This document shows positions 21,757 through 31,758 of a DNA stretch of 64,000 nt, one piece after another. A program made the position numbers and the translations under genes. Where the stretch lies: assembly GCA_039519185.1 (NCBI GenBank), contig CM076847.1:51095708-51159707 (forward strand), in the 5' to 3' direction. The number at the start of each line of letters is the position of its first letter. The first letter of the stretch is position 1. The DNA comes from Astragalus membranaceus (Eukaryota > Streptophyta > Magnoliopsida > Fabales > Fabaceae). Under the pieces are notes generated by a model. The model was given only the letters and a program-made list of their open reading frames with translations, did no database searches and was not told the DNA's origin.

Positions 21757-23542
21757 TGTAACATCCCTAATTTTTAAAGACTCGTACTATGATGCCTAAG
21801 ACCGAGTAATTATTTGTGGGAATAATTGGTCGTGTCTCGGGGATTGTTAGTCGAGGAAAAGTCCAAAGAAATCCTACTCTACATTTAATTGTGGCTTAGT
21901 CATAAATTAAAGGAACAATTCAGCTGAAGGGTAAAATAGTCATTTCACCAAATATCATTGGATCAATCTAGTAAGAGGTCATGGCAATATTTGTTAGTCA
22001 ACCCAAGTGTTTTAACTAATCAAATGGCTAATGTTGGGAGAATATTCATTATTGATTGAAATTTAAGTTAGAGTGAGAATTAGTGAGCAAGGGGTAGTAT
22101 GGTCTTTTTGCCTCATTTCTTTTTACTTCAGCCCCTTATATTCTGAACCCTCATCCTCACACCCTCACACTTATCCATCTTGCTGAAACAGAATTAGAAG
22201 TAGAGGAGAGAAAGAGAGAGGGGGCGAAGAGGAGAGGAAGAGGGAGGGAAGGAAATTCACCAAAACCCCATTGCATGTAAGCCTTCTTCATACCATTCTC
22301 TCTCATTTTTCATTCCCTTCACAACGGTACCAATTTCATAGACTCATTCCCCATCCTTTCTCTTCCACCATTTTCTGGTTCCAAGCTCAGCCATGGACAA
22401 GGTCAAAAAGATTTCATTGCATGTGTCTTTTGAAGCTTGGGGGTGAAGTGTGAAGACAAGGTTCAGCCCTAGGACCCATGAGCAAGCCACATTGCGAATT
22501 GGAGCTCCATGGATAGTGAATTGGTTGCTGGCTTCGAAGTATGAGTTGTTGGGCTCGAGTTGGAACTCAAATTCGTGATTTTCAAAGGATTGAAATAGAT
22601 GTGTTAAGTTCAACAGAAATTCTGGGTAAAACCCGTTTTACCCACCTTCATTGTTTTCATCGTATCTCGCTGTACACTACTCCGATGATCGTGATTCTTG
22701 TCCCTCTGGAAACTAGACACAAAGATCTTTATTTTGGACACAAGAACCGTATGATTTCATGGAGAAACGAAGGCGATATCATGTCCCCAAGTTACGGTTT
22801 TAGAATCAAGCACTATCCTGGACCAGTCACCTTGTCTTGGTGATATCTCCCAAACCACTGGATGCATGCGTGTGAATCCTTGACCATTTGAAAGTAGACG
22901 AAATTACCTTCACAATGAGCACCGGTTTGGATAGTTTTGGTCACGGATTGACCAAGTTATGCCTGTTGCAAAAATGAATCCTGATGCTGGAAAAAACAGA
23001 AAGAAGAAGCTGGAAATGTGATTCGTCGGATTTGGGATTCGAGTTGTCTAGTCGCGCGAGACGTCAATTCTATCCACCGGAGATGAATTCAGTATCAAGA
23101 GGGGTGTTGGTTGCGGAATTCAGTTGCGGAGGCATTCGGAGCGGGTACGTGACTACAAGGATTATTTGAGTGGTTACGGTCCGGTCGTCCGTGGTCCGGC
23201 GTGATTTCTCGCGAGATCGTCAACCGGGTGAGTTCTACTCACGGATAGGGATATTTTTACATGTCTTGAAAATATATCGGTTTTGAGTCATGAGGCATTA
23301 TCCGTTTTCGAATGATTTTGAAACTGAAAACCGTTTTTGAGAAATGTTACGTTTTTACGGTTTTTATGGAATTGTTGAACAATTTACGAAAGTGTGATTA
23401 AATTGTTGAAATAAAATGATTTGTGTACTATCTGGAATATTTGAGATTTTCTGAGTTTCAGGAGTGATCGATATTAGAAATCGAATTGGGCGAAAACGGA
23501 AAGCGGAATTGAGAAATAGGAGAATTAGAGAAACAGAACCGG

Positions 23543-23651
23543 ACGCACGGATCGTGCGCCCCTGGGCACGGACCGTGCGCCCTCTTCGGGTTGACTGTAT
23601 GAATTTTGGTGCTTCACGCACGGGTCGTGCGCCCCTGGGCACGGACCGTGT
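23543..23651. repeat. GC-rich palindrome cluster in the solo LTR
   Basis: Four near-palindromes of the type GCACGGACCGTGC occur as two pairs joined by GCCCCTGG, in otherwise AT-rich DNA. The same pairs occur inverted in the element E LTR at 49434-49620. Confidence 0.88.
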
Positions 23652-24159
23652 GTGAGCTTCTGTCACCGATTCCCGATTTCTCGTTCCGGAGCTCCGTTTG
23701 ATCCCGAACCTTTTCTAATCTCTTTCTCAATCATTTAAAAAGAAATTGCCTTATATAAAACCTTATTTTGAACTTGTTCAACTCATGAATTTGAAAAGGA
23801 ACTTTGAAAGCCTATTTGATCGAAAAACCGAAACCCTAGTACGCGTGTGAGTACACCGACTGATGGACTGACTGAATATATATGTTTATATAGGTCAATT
23901 GAATATGATTATAATGCCGGAGGCCTAATTTATGAATACCTCAAAACGGATTATAGATCGATATGGATATTGTTTATCCAACTATTATATGATGGATCCT
24001 TTGGTGATCGAAAAGATTTAAATTATCTAACTCTCGAGAATTTGATGCGTATTGTCATATGTATCGCGTTGGGTGACGACCCGACAAGTAGCATACTAGG
24101 AAGGGAAGTCATGAGCCCTCACCCTAGGCCCTGTATACGTTTTGGCGTGGTCAATTCGT

Positions 24160-24315
24160 GGGTTACCGGTATTAGTGGTCGTTGCACGGCCGGTTTATGC
24201 TAAGTAAGTACACGATTCGCCGGGATTAGTGGTCGTTGCACGGTCGGCGTTTCGATTAAAAAATTAAGAACACGAATTGCCGGGATTAGTGGTCATTGCA
24301 CGGTCGGCAATTCGA
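24160..24315. repeat. Tandem GGGATTAGTGGTCGTTGC units
   Basis: Three units of roughly 55-65 bp contain CCGGGATTAGTGGTCGTTGC and CACGGTCGGC. They follow the conserved GACGACCCGACAAGTAGC block of the LTR. Confidence 0.8.
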
Positions 24316-24718
24316 TTAATAAATAAGACATTGTTATGTCTGCTTTTGTTGTAACGGTTTAGTAAATTGAACCGAGTGTTGTGAGGGGGCACGGTAGAGC
24401 TCACTGAGATAATGTTATCTCACCCAATCCATATTTGTTGTACTTACAGAGAACAAGTTATAAGGACGGCAGGCGGCACAGTTAGTCGTCGGGCTCGAGG
24501 AGAAGTTGGAGATGTAATCTTCCATCTATGATTTGGATTTTTCTGATGTTGTCTCTATGTTCGGTCTTATGACCCGAAGTTGTAAAATATTATTTTTATA
24601 GTTTCCGCTGTTTCTTGTAAAGATGTATATCTGAACAGGAATTTTTATACTCTGATTTGTACCAAATTGTATATTTAGGTATTTCTTTGTTAAAGAAATA
24701 CCGGGATATTACATCAAG

Positions 24719-25653
24719 TTGATTCATGGCAAAACCCCTACAAGAGTTCTAGACTCTCATTATAAAGAAACAACCATCATTCATATGCACTTATATATGC
24801 AATAATTAGTTTACTTAACTCACTTAGAAAATTTCATAAAATTAATTAAACTATTAATTTCTTTAGCATGAACTTACTAGCAATTCGGGTTACATAGGAC
24901 AAAATATGTTTCAAATCTTTTTACGTGTGCTGTACAAACTATTCCTTAAAAACGCAGGTTCACAACAGCGAATATTAAGAACGCTTACATATATATGAAT
25001 TAAATAAACCAAAATCAAGGGTGAACACACTTATTATTTAATCCAATTAAAATTTGTACATATCCGAAATAATAATAAACATGAGTTATTGTCGCCTCTT
25101 TCATTGGTGGTGAGTTCTTGGGGTGATCAGTCCCTCCTACTTCCGAAACCAATTAATTAAGGTCACAAAAACCATGATCAATAAAAATCACGCATAGCAA
25201 ATTAATAGATTTTTAACACAGTTCTAGAGTGTGAAAGCGTCGTCGCGGCTCCCACTCTTTATGACATAGTTAAAACTCTTTTAATCACACAAATCCTAAT
25301 AAATCAACATAACTTTCAATAATTATCCCTTATATAAATTAAAAAAAATACAAGATAATGAAAGGAATAGAACCAAGGAAAGTAGCAATACTAAACACCA
25401 AACATATAATTTTCAATTAAATTTATAAAAATATTACATCTAGTTATACCTATACAAATAGAAGAAATCAATAACTATAATTGTTGTAGCAATAAAATTA
25501 TTACTCGACAATTTAAAATATAGCAGCAAATGTGCAAACAACTAACAACTCTAAATAACAAACAAAAAAGAAGCACTCAAGTAGTCATGCATGACTCAGC
25601 ACACAACACAAGCATGACAGACACATGACTCACCGGCCTGAAGGACAGACCGT
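24719..25653. other. AT-rich element interior or spacer
   Basis: No convincing ORF. Bases 25483-25576 match 16176-16269, the single-arm form of the hairpin sequence. Because a minus-strand primer site follows at 25654, this is probably the non-coding interior of the element that owns LTR B. Confidence 0.5.
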
Positions 25654-25665
25654 GCTCTGATACCA
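25654..25665 (-). promoter_or_regulatory. Primer binding site of element B
   Basis: The minus strand reads TGGTATCAGAGC, complementary to the 3' end of initiator Met tRNA. It lies four bases from the LTR tip TGTAACACCCC at 25670, so element B runs on the minus strand. Confidence 0.85.
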
Positions 25666-25669
25666 CTAA

Positions 25670-25980
25670 TGTAACACCCCATTCCCAAAAATAATTTTAT
25701 AAAGGATTTACGGAAAATATGAGAGGACCTTCTTGAAATAAATTAAAATAATGTGAATATAATAAAACTTTAGAAGACTTACATATTGAATTTGAATCTT
25801 TTTGTTTACACTCAGGAAAAAGGCACCACGTGCATCATTCTTCCTTTCCATTAACAGGGACTTATAATTAATTCAGTTTAAATAAAAATCAATTTAAATA
25901 AAACCCATCATCCCGACATCACACCTAGTCAGAGCCTGACTCCATATAATTACGAGGGCATGAGAACTTGCGTCCCATAT
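25670..25980 (-). repeat. Part of the 5' LTR of element B, split by element A
   Basis: It starts TGTAACACCCC next to the primer site and runs to CATAT (25976-25980), where element A begins. The remainder should lie beyond A, probably within 53980-54628, but the junction there is damaged. Confidence 0.6.
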
Positions 25981-26638
25981 TGATATGATCTAGAATATAT
26001 CAAGAAGGATAGGATCTAGAATTTTGACAATTCAATAATTCTCACATAAGATCAAGAACAAGTGGTATTGACAAATCAAGAAAGATGAAGTACATACAAC
26101 ACACACACAATGAACTTACATGAAAAGTAGAAGAAAGAACAAATGTGGAGGAGACTAGAGATGGATGTGGAGATGAATGATCGCCACACCTTCTTGGAAG
26201 GTGATAAGATCAACTAGCCTTGGGCGCTCCTAGCCCCAAGGTTGTGAGCAAGGTCCTCTTCTACAAGAACCATTGGAGAAACTTCATGATGAACCTCACC
26301 TCTCATATGCATGTACTCGCCAGTCTCACCTCTCACAAGGTATCTCTCTAGGCTTTCAACTTTGCAAAATTGAGGAAATGATTTCATTCATCCCAAAGTT
26401 CTCCCTAATTACGCTAAGGGGTAAGGTGTTTATATTATGGACTTATTGGATCCAAGGTCCACAATATAAAGCCCAAATCCACAATTACAAGAAAGGCCTT
26501 TAGCCACAAAAACTAGTCGATCTAGGCCGTAGCCCATCTACTCAAAGCCACATGGCCGAAAATGAAAGTGTCTTACAAATATACAATTATTAAAATTATA
26601 TGAAACACTAGAAATTCCCTATTATTTAAATGGTCACA
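25981..26638 (-). repeat. 3' LTR of element A
   Basis: The first 230 or so bases (from TGATATGATCTAGAATA to GAAGGTGATAAG) closely match 53719-53979. This makes the two stretches LTR copies around A's split body. The right end at GGTCACA is estimated. Confidence 0.75.
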
Positions 26639-26639
26639 T

Positions 26640-28288
26640 TTATTGTGCTTTTGTCTTAATGATTAGATTAAGCACATTAAAATATTTTCCTTTGACTTGT
26701 TGTTCCTTCCATGAGAGTTGACTTCTAACTTGTTTCTCCCTTGCCTTGAGCCTTGCCCTTGTGATGGGTCCTATGGTCACATCACATATCCAAAAACGTC
26801 CCATAGACTTCCAACCAAGCACGCAACACGACACATCAAAAAGGTGCCCGACTTCCAAGCCAAGGTCTACCTAATAAAAGGTGCCCGACTTCCATAGGTA
26901 CCACATCAAAAAGAATTTCATCTTGGTACCTTTGAATTGAAAATTCAACAACTACTTGTTTGTCTACAATAATTGTATTCTCATCTTTTAGCCATTGTAG
27001 CTTGTATGGCTTTGGATGATTGATGGTGGTGAGATTGAGTTTTTGTACTAGTCTAGTGCTAGCTACATTGACACACGATCCACCATCAAATATCAAGCTA
27101 CACAAGTGTTTTTGAACATAGCATCTTGTATGAAAAAGATTTTCTCTTTGGGACTCATTGATGTCTTTAGCTTTGGCTCCTAGGAGTCGTCTAACCATCA
27201 TTAAGTCACCTTGAGAATGAGGTTCCTCTTGGGAATCCTCTTCATTTGAAGTGACCGAATGTGGCTTATCAACATCTTCATGCTCACTTTTGGTCACCAC
27301 ATTCCCTTCCTTTATTGCCATGCTTATTTTGTTAGGGCATTGTGAAGCAGTATGTCCCTTGCCTTGGCATTTGAAGCATGAAATAGAGGAAGGCTTTTCA
27401 CTAGTGATTTGGGATGAAAATTTTGGCTTACCTTTGGCCTCTAGGGCCGTAGCTTTACCTTGCTTGGATGTGGATGCCTCATCAATTTTTGGTTTCTCTT
27501 TGAATGTGGAAGATGAACTTTGCTTGAAAGTGGAGGTAGGACGTGGGGTGCCCTTCCTCTTCAATTGAGCTTCCACCTTTGAAGCATGGTGTAGAAGCTC
27601 TTGAATGTCCACATAGTGGTACATCCTAACATGGTCTTTTATTTCCCATTTCAAGCCATTGAGGAATCTAGCCATTGCTTGTTCCTCATCCTCAACAACA
27701 TTGGCTCTTATTTTCGCAACCTCCATTTCTTTATAGTACTCTTCCACGGATTTTGAACCTTGGTAGAGTCTTTGTAGCTTGTTGAGGAGGTCCCTTTGGA
27801 AATGTGAAGGGACATACCTTCTTCTCATTAATGCTTTTAGGTCTTCCCAATCTTCTATTTGTCTAGCCCCACATCTCTCCCTTGTCTTGCATTCTGGATC
27901 CCACCATAGTAGGGCATAGTCAAGGAATACAAGTGTTGCTAATTTGACCTTCCTTTCCTCCTTCACTTCATGGCAAGTAAAAATTTGTTCCACCTTCAAC
28001 TCCCAATCAAGATACAACTCCCCATTGTCACTCTTACCATGAAAGCTAGGGATTTTTAACTTCTTTTTCTTCCAATGGTCATCCTCCCTATTTCTTTCCC
28101 TTCTTGGTCTAGCACCATGAGCACCTTCATGTCTATGTCTATATCTATCCCACCTTGGTCTAACCTCAACTTCTTCCTCAAATTCCTCCTCATAATATGA
28201 ATGTGGGGATCCATGTCTTCTATTATTCCTCCTAGGAGGTGTATCACCTCTCCTAGGTGGAGGTGAGTCTCTTCTAGGGGGTGTAACC
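26640..28288 (-). pseudogene. Gag-protease of gypsy element A, pol deleted
   Basis: An open minus-strand frame from the insertion of E at 28288 to 26836 begins TPPRRDSPPPRR. Gag follows (KIPSFHGKSDNGELYLDWE, ALLWWDPECKTRER, RRRYVPSHFQRDLLNKLQ, YYKEMEVAKIRAN), then one zinc knuckle CFKCQGKGHTASQC. A retropepsin-like domain comes next, with IFDGGSCVNVAS in place of D-S/T-G, and HLLLGRPW. A frame change then leads to GPITRARLKAREKQ, a motif usually found at the very end of such polyproteins. RT, RNase H and integrase are missing. The exact gypsy lineage is uncertain. Its N-terminus is at 51221-51425. Confidence 0.9.
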
Positions 28289-28535
28289 TGTAACACCCCG
28301 GTATTTCTAACATGTAGAGATACTGTAATGCACAACTATAATAATAATCAGAGGACACAAACCCTTCTTAGATATTGAACGTACAAACTTTTTCCGAAAA
28401 TAACACGAAATACTTCGGATACATCCGTCTTAGTTCCAAAATGTTACAACATCTGTAGGAATACAACTTAGGTGTTCAATATCATTAAACAGAATTTAAA
28501 GCGGTTTATGCAAATCATAAACGATACAAGTCATA
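28289..28535 (-). repeat. Truncated 3' LTR of element E
   Basis: Matches 48276-48525, including TGTAACACCCCGG at the tip and GTAACAGAG at the inner end. The other roughly 2.7 kb of the LTR and the end of pol are deleted. At the break lies GGAGTTTCTTCG, repeated near 28560 and 28610. Confidence 0.88.
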
Positions 28536-29133
28536 TAACCGTAACAGAGTTTCTTCGAGACGGAGTTTCTTCGCTCGATAATCTAGAAAGGTCCAATGTA
28601 TCGAAGACGGAGTTTCTTCGCTCGCAAGGCTCTACCGATGCCTATGGTTGGAGAAACCCTTAAGAATACATTATCACCAACTTCAAATTCCAACGGTCTC
28701 CTTCGGTTGTCACCATAGCTCTTTTGCCGACTCTAAGCAACCTTCATTCTTTCTTGAATCAGTCTAATCCTCTCGGTAGTTTCACGAACCATATCGGGTC
28801 CCAAAAATTTATCTTCACCAATTTCCCACCAACACAAAGAAGTTCTACACTTTCTCCCATAAAGCGCTTCGAACGGTGCCATTCCAATGCTGGAGTGGTA
28901 ACTGTTGTTGTAGGAGAACTCTACTAATGGAAGATGATTCCCCCATTTTCTCCCGCTATCGAGCACACAAGCCCGAAGCATGTCCTCAAGAGTCTGGATA
29001 ATCCTCTCCGTTTGACCATCAGTCTGAGGATGATAAGCAGTTCTAACAAGCACTCTTGTTCCTAGAGCTTCATTCAATGCTTTCAAAATCTGGAGGTGAA
29101 CTTAGGGTCTCGGTCCGATACAATACTGGTCGG
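28536..29133 (-). pseudogene. Integrase C-terminal part of element E
   Basis: On the minus strand it reads [25 protein letters not shown] (with the catalytic Glu), [11 protein letters not shown], then EFEVGDNVFLRVSP and RYIGPF. One base is missing near 29085 compared with the second copy at 35846-36222, breaking the frame. Stops occur further down. It joins the half at 38729-39048, from which element D separates it. Confidence 0.9.
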
Positions 29134-31639
29134 TGTAACACCCAAAATAATTTAATTAATTATTTGATTAAATTATTTAGGTATTACATTGTTATAATTT
29201 TATTAAATTATTAATATAGTGATTTATTTAAATGAAGGGAGTAGTATCCGGTAATTACGGAGCGGTAAGATTGGCCCAAGAGCCCAAGCCCATTGACTTA
29301 GGCTCCTAGGCGCTAGGGATTGATGCAATTCGCATCATTTGAGAAAGAAAGAAAGAAAACGGCGTGAAGAGAGAAGAGAGAAGAGAGAGTGCGATCGCGC
29401 AAAGGGAGAGAAGAAGGAGAGAAGCTCGGTTGCTGTGGTTTCTTGGTGTTCCCGTGGGGAGATCATCATCTTCGGAAAGGTTTATAATGGGATGTATGTG
29501 GGGGTTTAAGATTTATATCGTTCTCCTTATGATTTTGATGTTGTTTGTGGTGTATGAATGTATTGATGAAGATTTGATGCTCACTAGATGTTGTTGAAAA
29601 GTATGCGATTTGTTAGATGTATGTGAGGATTTGAAATGCATGCTAAGTGCTCGATAAAACGTGTATTTGATGATGATAGAATGAATATGTGATGTTTGAA
29701 ATTATTGTTGGTGATGGAACACATGAAAGTCTAGAAAAATTGGATTAGAAGAACCCTAGGCGCCAAGGGCGCCATTTAGTGTTGCTGTGTGCGCCCTTGT
29801 CTAAGTGCTGGGCGCCAATGTGGCTGCCCAGGGCGCCTGTTGTGTGTTTGTGTCTGTGCTGGGCGCCAGTCTTGCTGCCCAGTGCGCCTGTGTTGCTGCC
29901 TGCTGTCTCTGGGTGTTGCGCGCTGTCTTGGCGCAGGGCGCCAAGGGCGCCTAATTTTGGCTGCCCGCGTTGCGCTCCTAAGTTGTGTTTCCGGGTAGTT
30001 ATGTTGCCTGGATGTCATTGGTGCTGAGTTTTGGTTGCTAAGTTGTGTATTCTGAAATGTCACTGGGATCCCCTCCCCTGGGTGCTAGTTTCTGCCTGCG
30101 CCAGTTTTCTGTGTTGCTGGGCGCCAGGATCCCCTTCTTGCGCCAGTTTCTGTGTTGCAGTGTTGCGGGGCGCCAGGATCCCCTTCCTGCGCCAGTTTCT
30201 GTGTTGCTGTGTTGCTGGGCGCCAGGATCCCCTTCCTGCGCCAGTTTCTGTGTTGCTGTGTTGCTGGGCGCCAGGATCCCCTTCTTGCGCCAGTTTCTGC
30301 GTTGCTGTGTTGCTGGGCGCCAGGATCCCCTTCCTGCGCCAGTTCCTGTTGCTGGCCAGTTTCCAGCGTGTTCCCTGCTAGGCGCCCAGTGCCTGGGCCC
30401 CATTTTCAGGATGTTGCCCAAATGTTCCCCGGTTTTGTTTTTGACATATCTTTTGACTCGGGTGTCCGTTTTAAGTGTTTCAAAGTGCGTTGTGAAGCTT
30501 ATTCAGTTTCCTACTGGTATATTCTATTTTAAGGTAAAAATTATTATTTCTCTGATGGTTTCTGGGCGCCTCAAGTGGCTGTCCCCGGTGGTCGTTGTTG
30601 TTGGCGTTGTAAAATTATTTCGGTGTCTAAAACCTTTTTGGTGTCCTTTTTGGTGTCGTGAGCTGGAGTAAAACCTTTTGGTGTAATCGGTAATATTAGT
30701 GTCCCGGTGTCAATCTTGTGCTGCCATGTTGATGTTAATGACGATGGGTCTAATGACCAAATGATAATGACGTTGTTAACGACGATGGGCCTAATGGCCA
30801 AATGATGATGATGATATGGATGATGTTGTTGTTGTGATGACTTTGATCTGTTGGATTGTTCATGAAGTCGCATGCATTACATATGCATATATATTGACGA
30901 TGTAAGGTTTCGGCCTTCGAGCTATTGACGATGATGATGCTCAAATATTGACGATGTGCCCAATGGAAAACTTATTGACGATGATGGTACCACTTGCATA
31001 TGCCCCATGTGGGTTGCATTTCATACATTTATTCATATCATTGGTGATATTACCATAGTTGCTATATGTGGTTGTTATAGAGGTATATATGTTGATATTG
31101 TTGTGATATATATATATATAAATATGGATGTTGTTGTTATATGTGATTGATGTAGTTCATTACTCTGGCATATTGCCTATTATGAACTTTATTATACTGT
31201 ATGAGACTCACCCCCTTATGTTGATTATTACCCTACAGGTAACCGTATGTGAAGGCTTATAATCCTTCATCCCTTGAGTCAGTCGTTGCTCTGATACGTA
31301 GCACCTGGGGGGCGAACACTAGCTATTAGTTGTTATTCTACATGACACCGTTGGATAATTTGTATTGATGTTGTTACAACAATGTTTTTGAAACTGTTCC
31401 CTTTTATTCCGCTGCGTGATGACGAAGTCCTTGTTATGTGGACTAAACCGTTTATTTTTGAGGATTTGCCCCACTTGTTATGTGCCACGTATCATGTTTG
31501 AATTATAAGTTAAATTTTTACCAATTATTGACGGTATTTGAAGTCAATGTAGCATCCCTTTTTGGATGTATCAACAAAAATGATTTTTAAACTCTGATAA
31601 TTTTTATTATAAATTGCCGGGTAGAAATGGGGTGTTACA
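29134..31639 (+). repeat. 5' LTR of element D
   Basis: Runs from TGTAACACCC to GGGTGTTACA. Compared with 36223-38728 it lacks about 45 bp near 29477 (a stretch containing GGTAAGGGTGGG) but has extra bases near 30385. It contains the 48-bp minisatellite at 30119-30358 and a short TA microsatellite near 31108. Confidence 0.95.
30119..30358. repeat. 48-bp minisatellite in the 5' LTR of D
   Basis: Five units contain GGGCGCCAGGATCCCCTTC and GCGCCAGTTTCTG. The long open frames over this array, on both strands, come from the repeat and are not genes. The array occupies the LTR position held by the 24-bp minisatellite in the first Tekay LTR. Confidence 0.93.
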
Positions 31640-31643
31640 TTAG

Positions 31644-31655
31644 TGGTATCAGAGC
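31644..31655 (+). promoter_or_regulatory. Primer binding site of element D
   Basis: TGGTATCAGAGC lies four bases after the LTR end and is complementary to the initiator Met tRNA 3' end. Confidence 0.92.
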
Positions 31656-31758
31656 AATTCGGTCTGTCCGGCCAAGTTGTCCAGTCTTAGTGTCTTTTGA
31701 CAATTAAGAGTTGTTAGATTAGTTCTAATTGTTGTTTGTGCTGCAGTGTTAAGTTGAA

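Larger units (their letters stand above)
21757..24713 (+). repeat. Solo LTR of a Tekay-like element
   Basis: The 2,957-bp unit runs from TGTAACATCCC to GGGATATTACA and is flanked by TCAAG duplications (21752-21756 and 24714-24718). No primer site or coding region lies between the ends. It is the same family type as the 5' LTR of element E at 48276-51220: it shares the TGTAACATCCCTAAT end, GC-rich palindromes, the GTAGCATACTAGGAAGGGAA block near 24080 and the ACTGAGATAATGTTATCTCA palindrome near 24398. Orientation is inferred from these blocks. Confidence 0.93.

Noticed and set aside
22271..23169. Short open frames in the solo LTR 21757-24713
   Set aside because: They lie inside an LTR and have no domain motifs. 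They are not conserved as frames in the related E LTR.
30031..30671. Long overlapping open frames on both strands in the LTR of D (also 36902-37762)
   Set aside because: They cover the 48-bp minisatellite and low-complexity LTR sequence, occur in several frames at once, and match no protein family. They are repeat artefacts.
31089..31125. TA microsatellite as a promoter
   Set aside because: It is a simple TA run with a slightly different length in the other LTR. Its place in the LTR gives no support for a core promoter.
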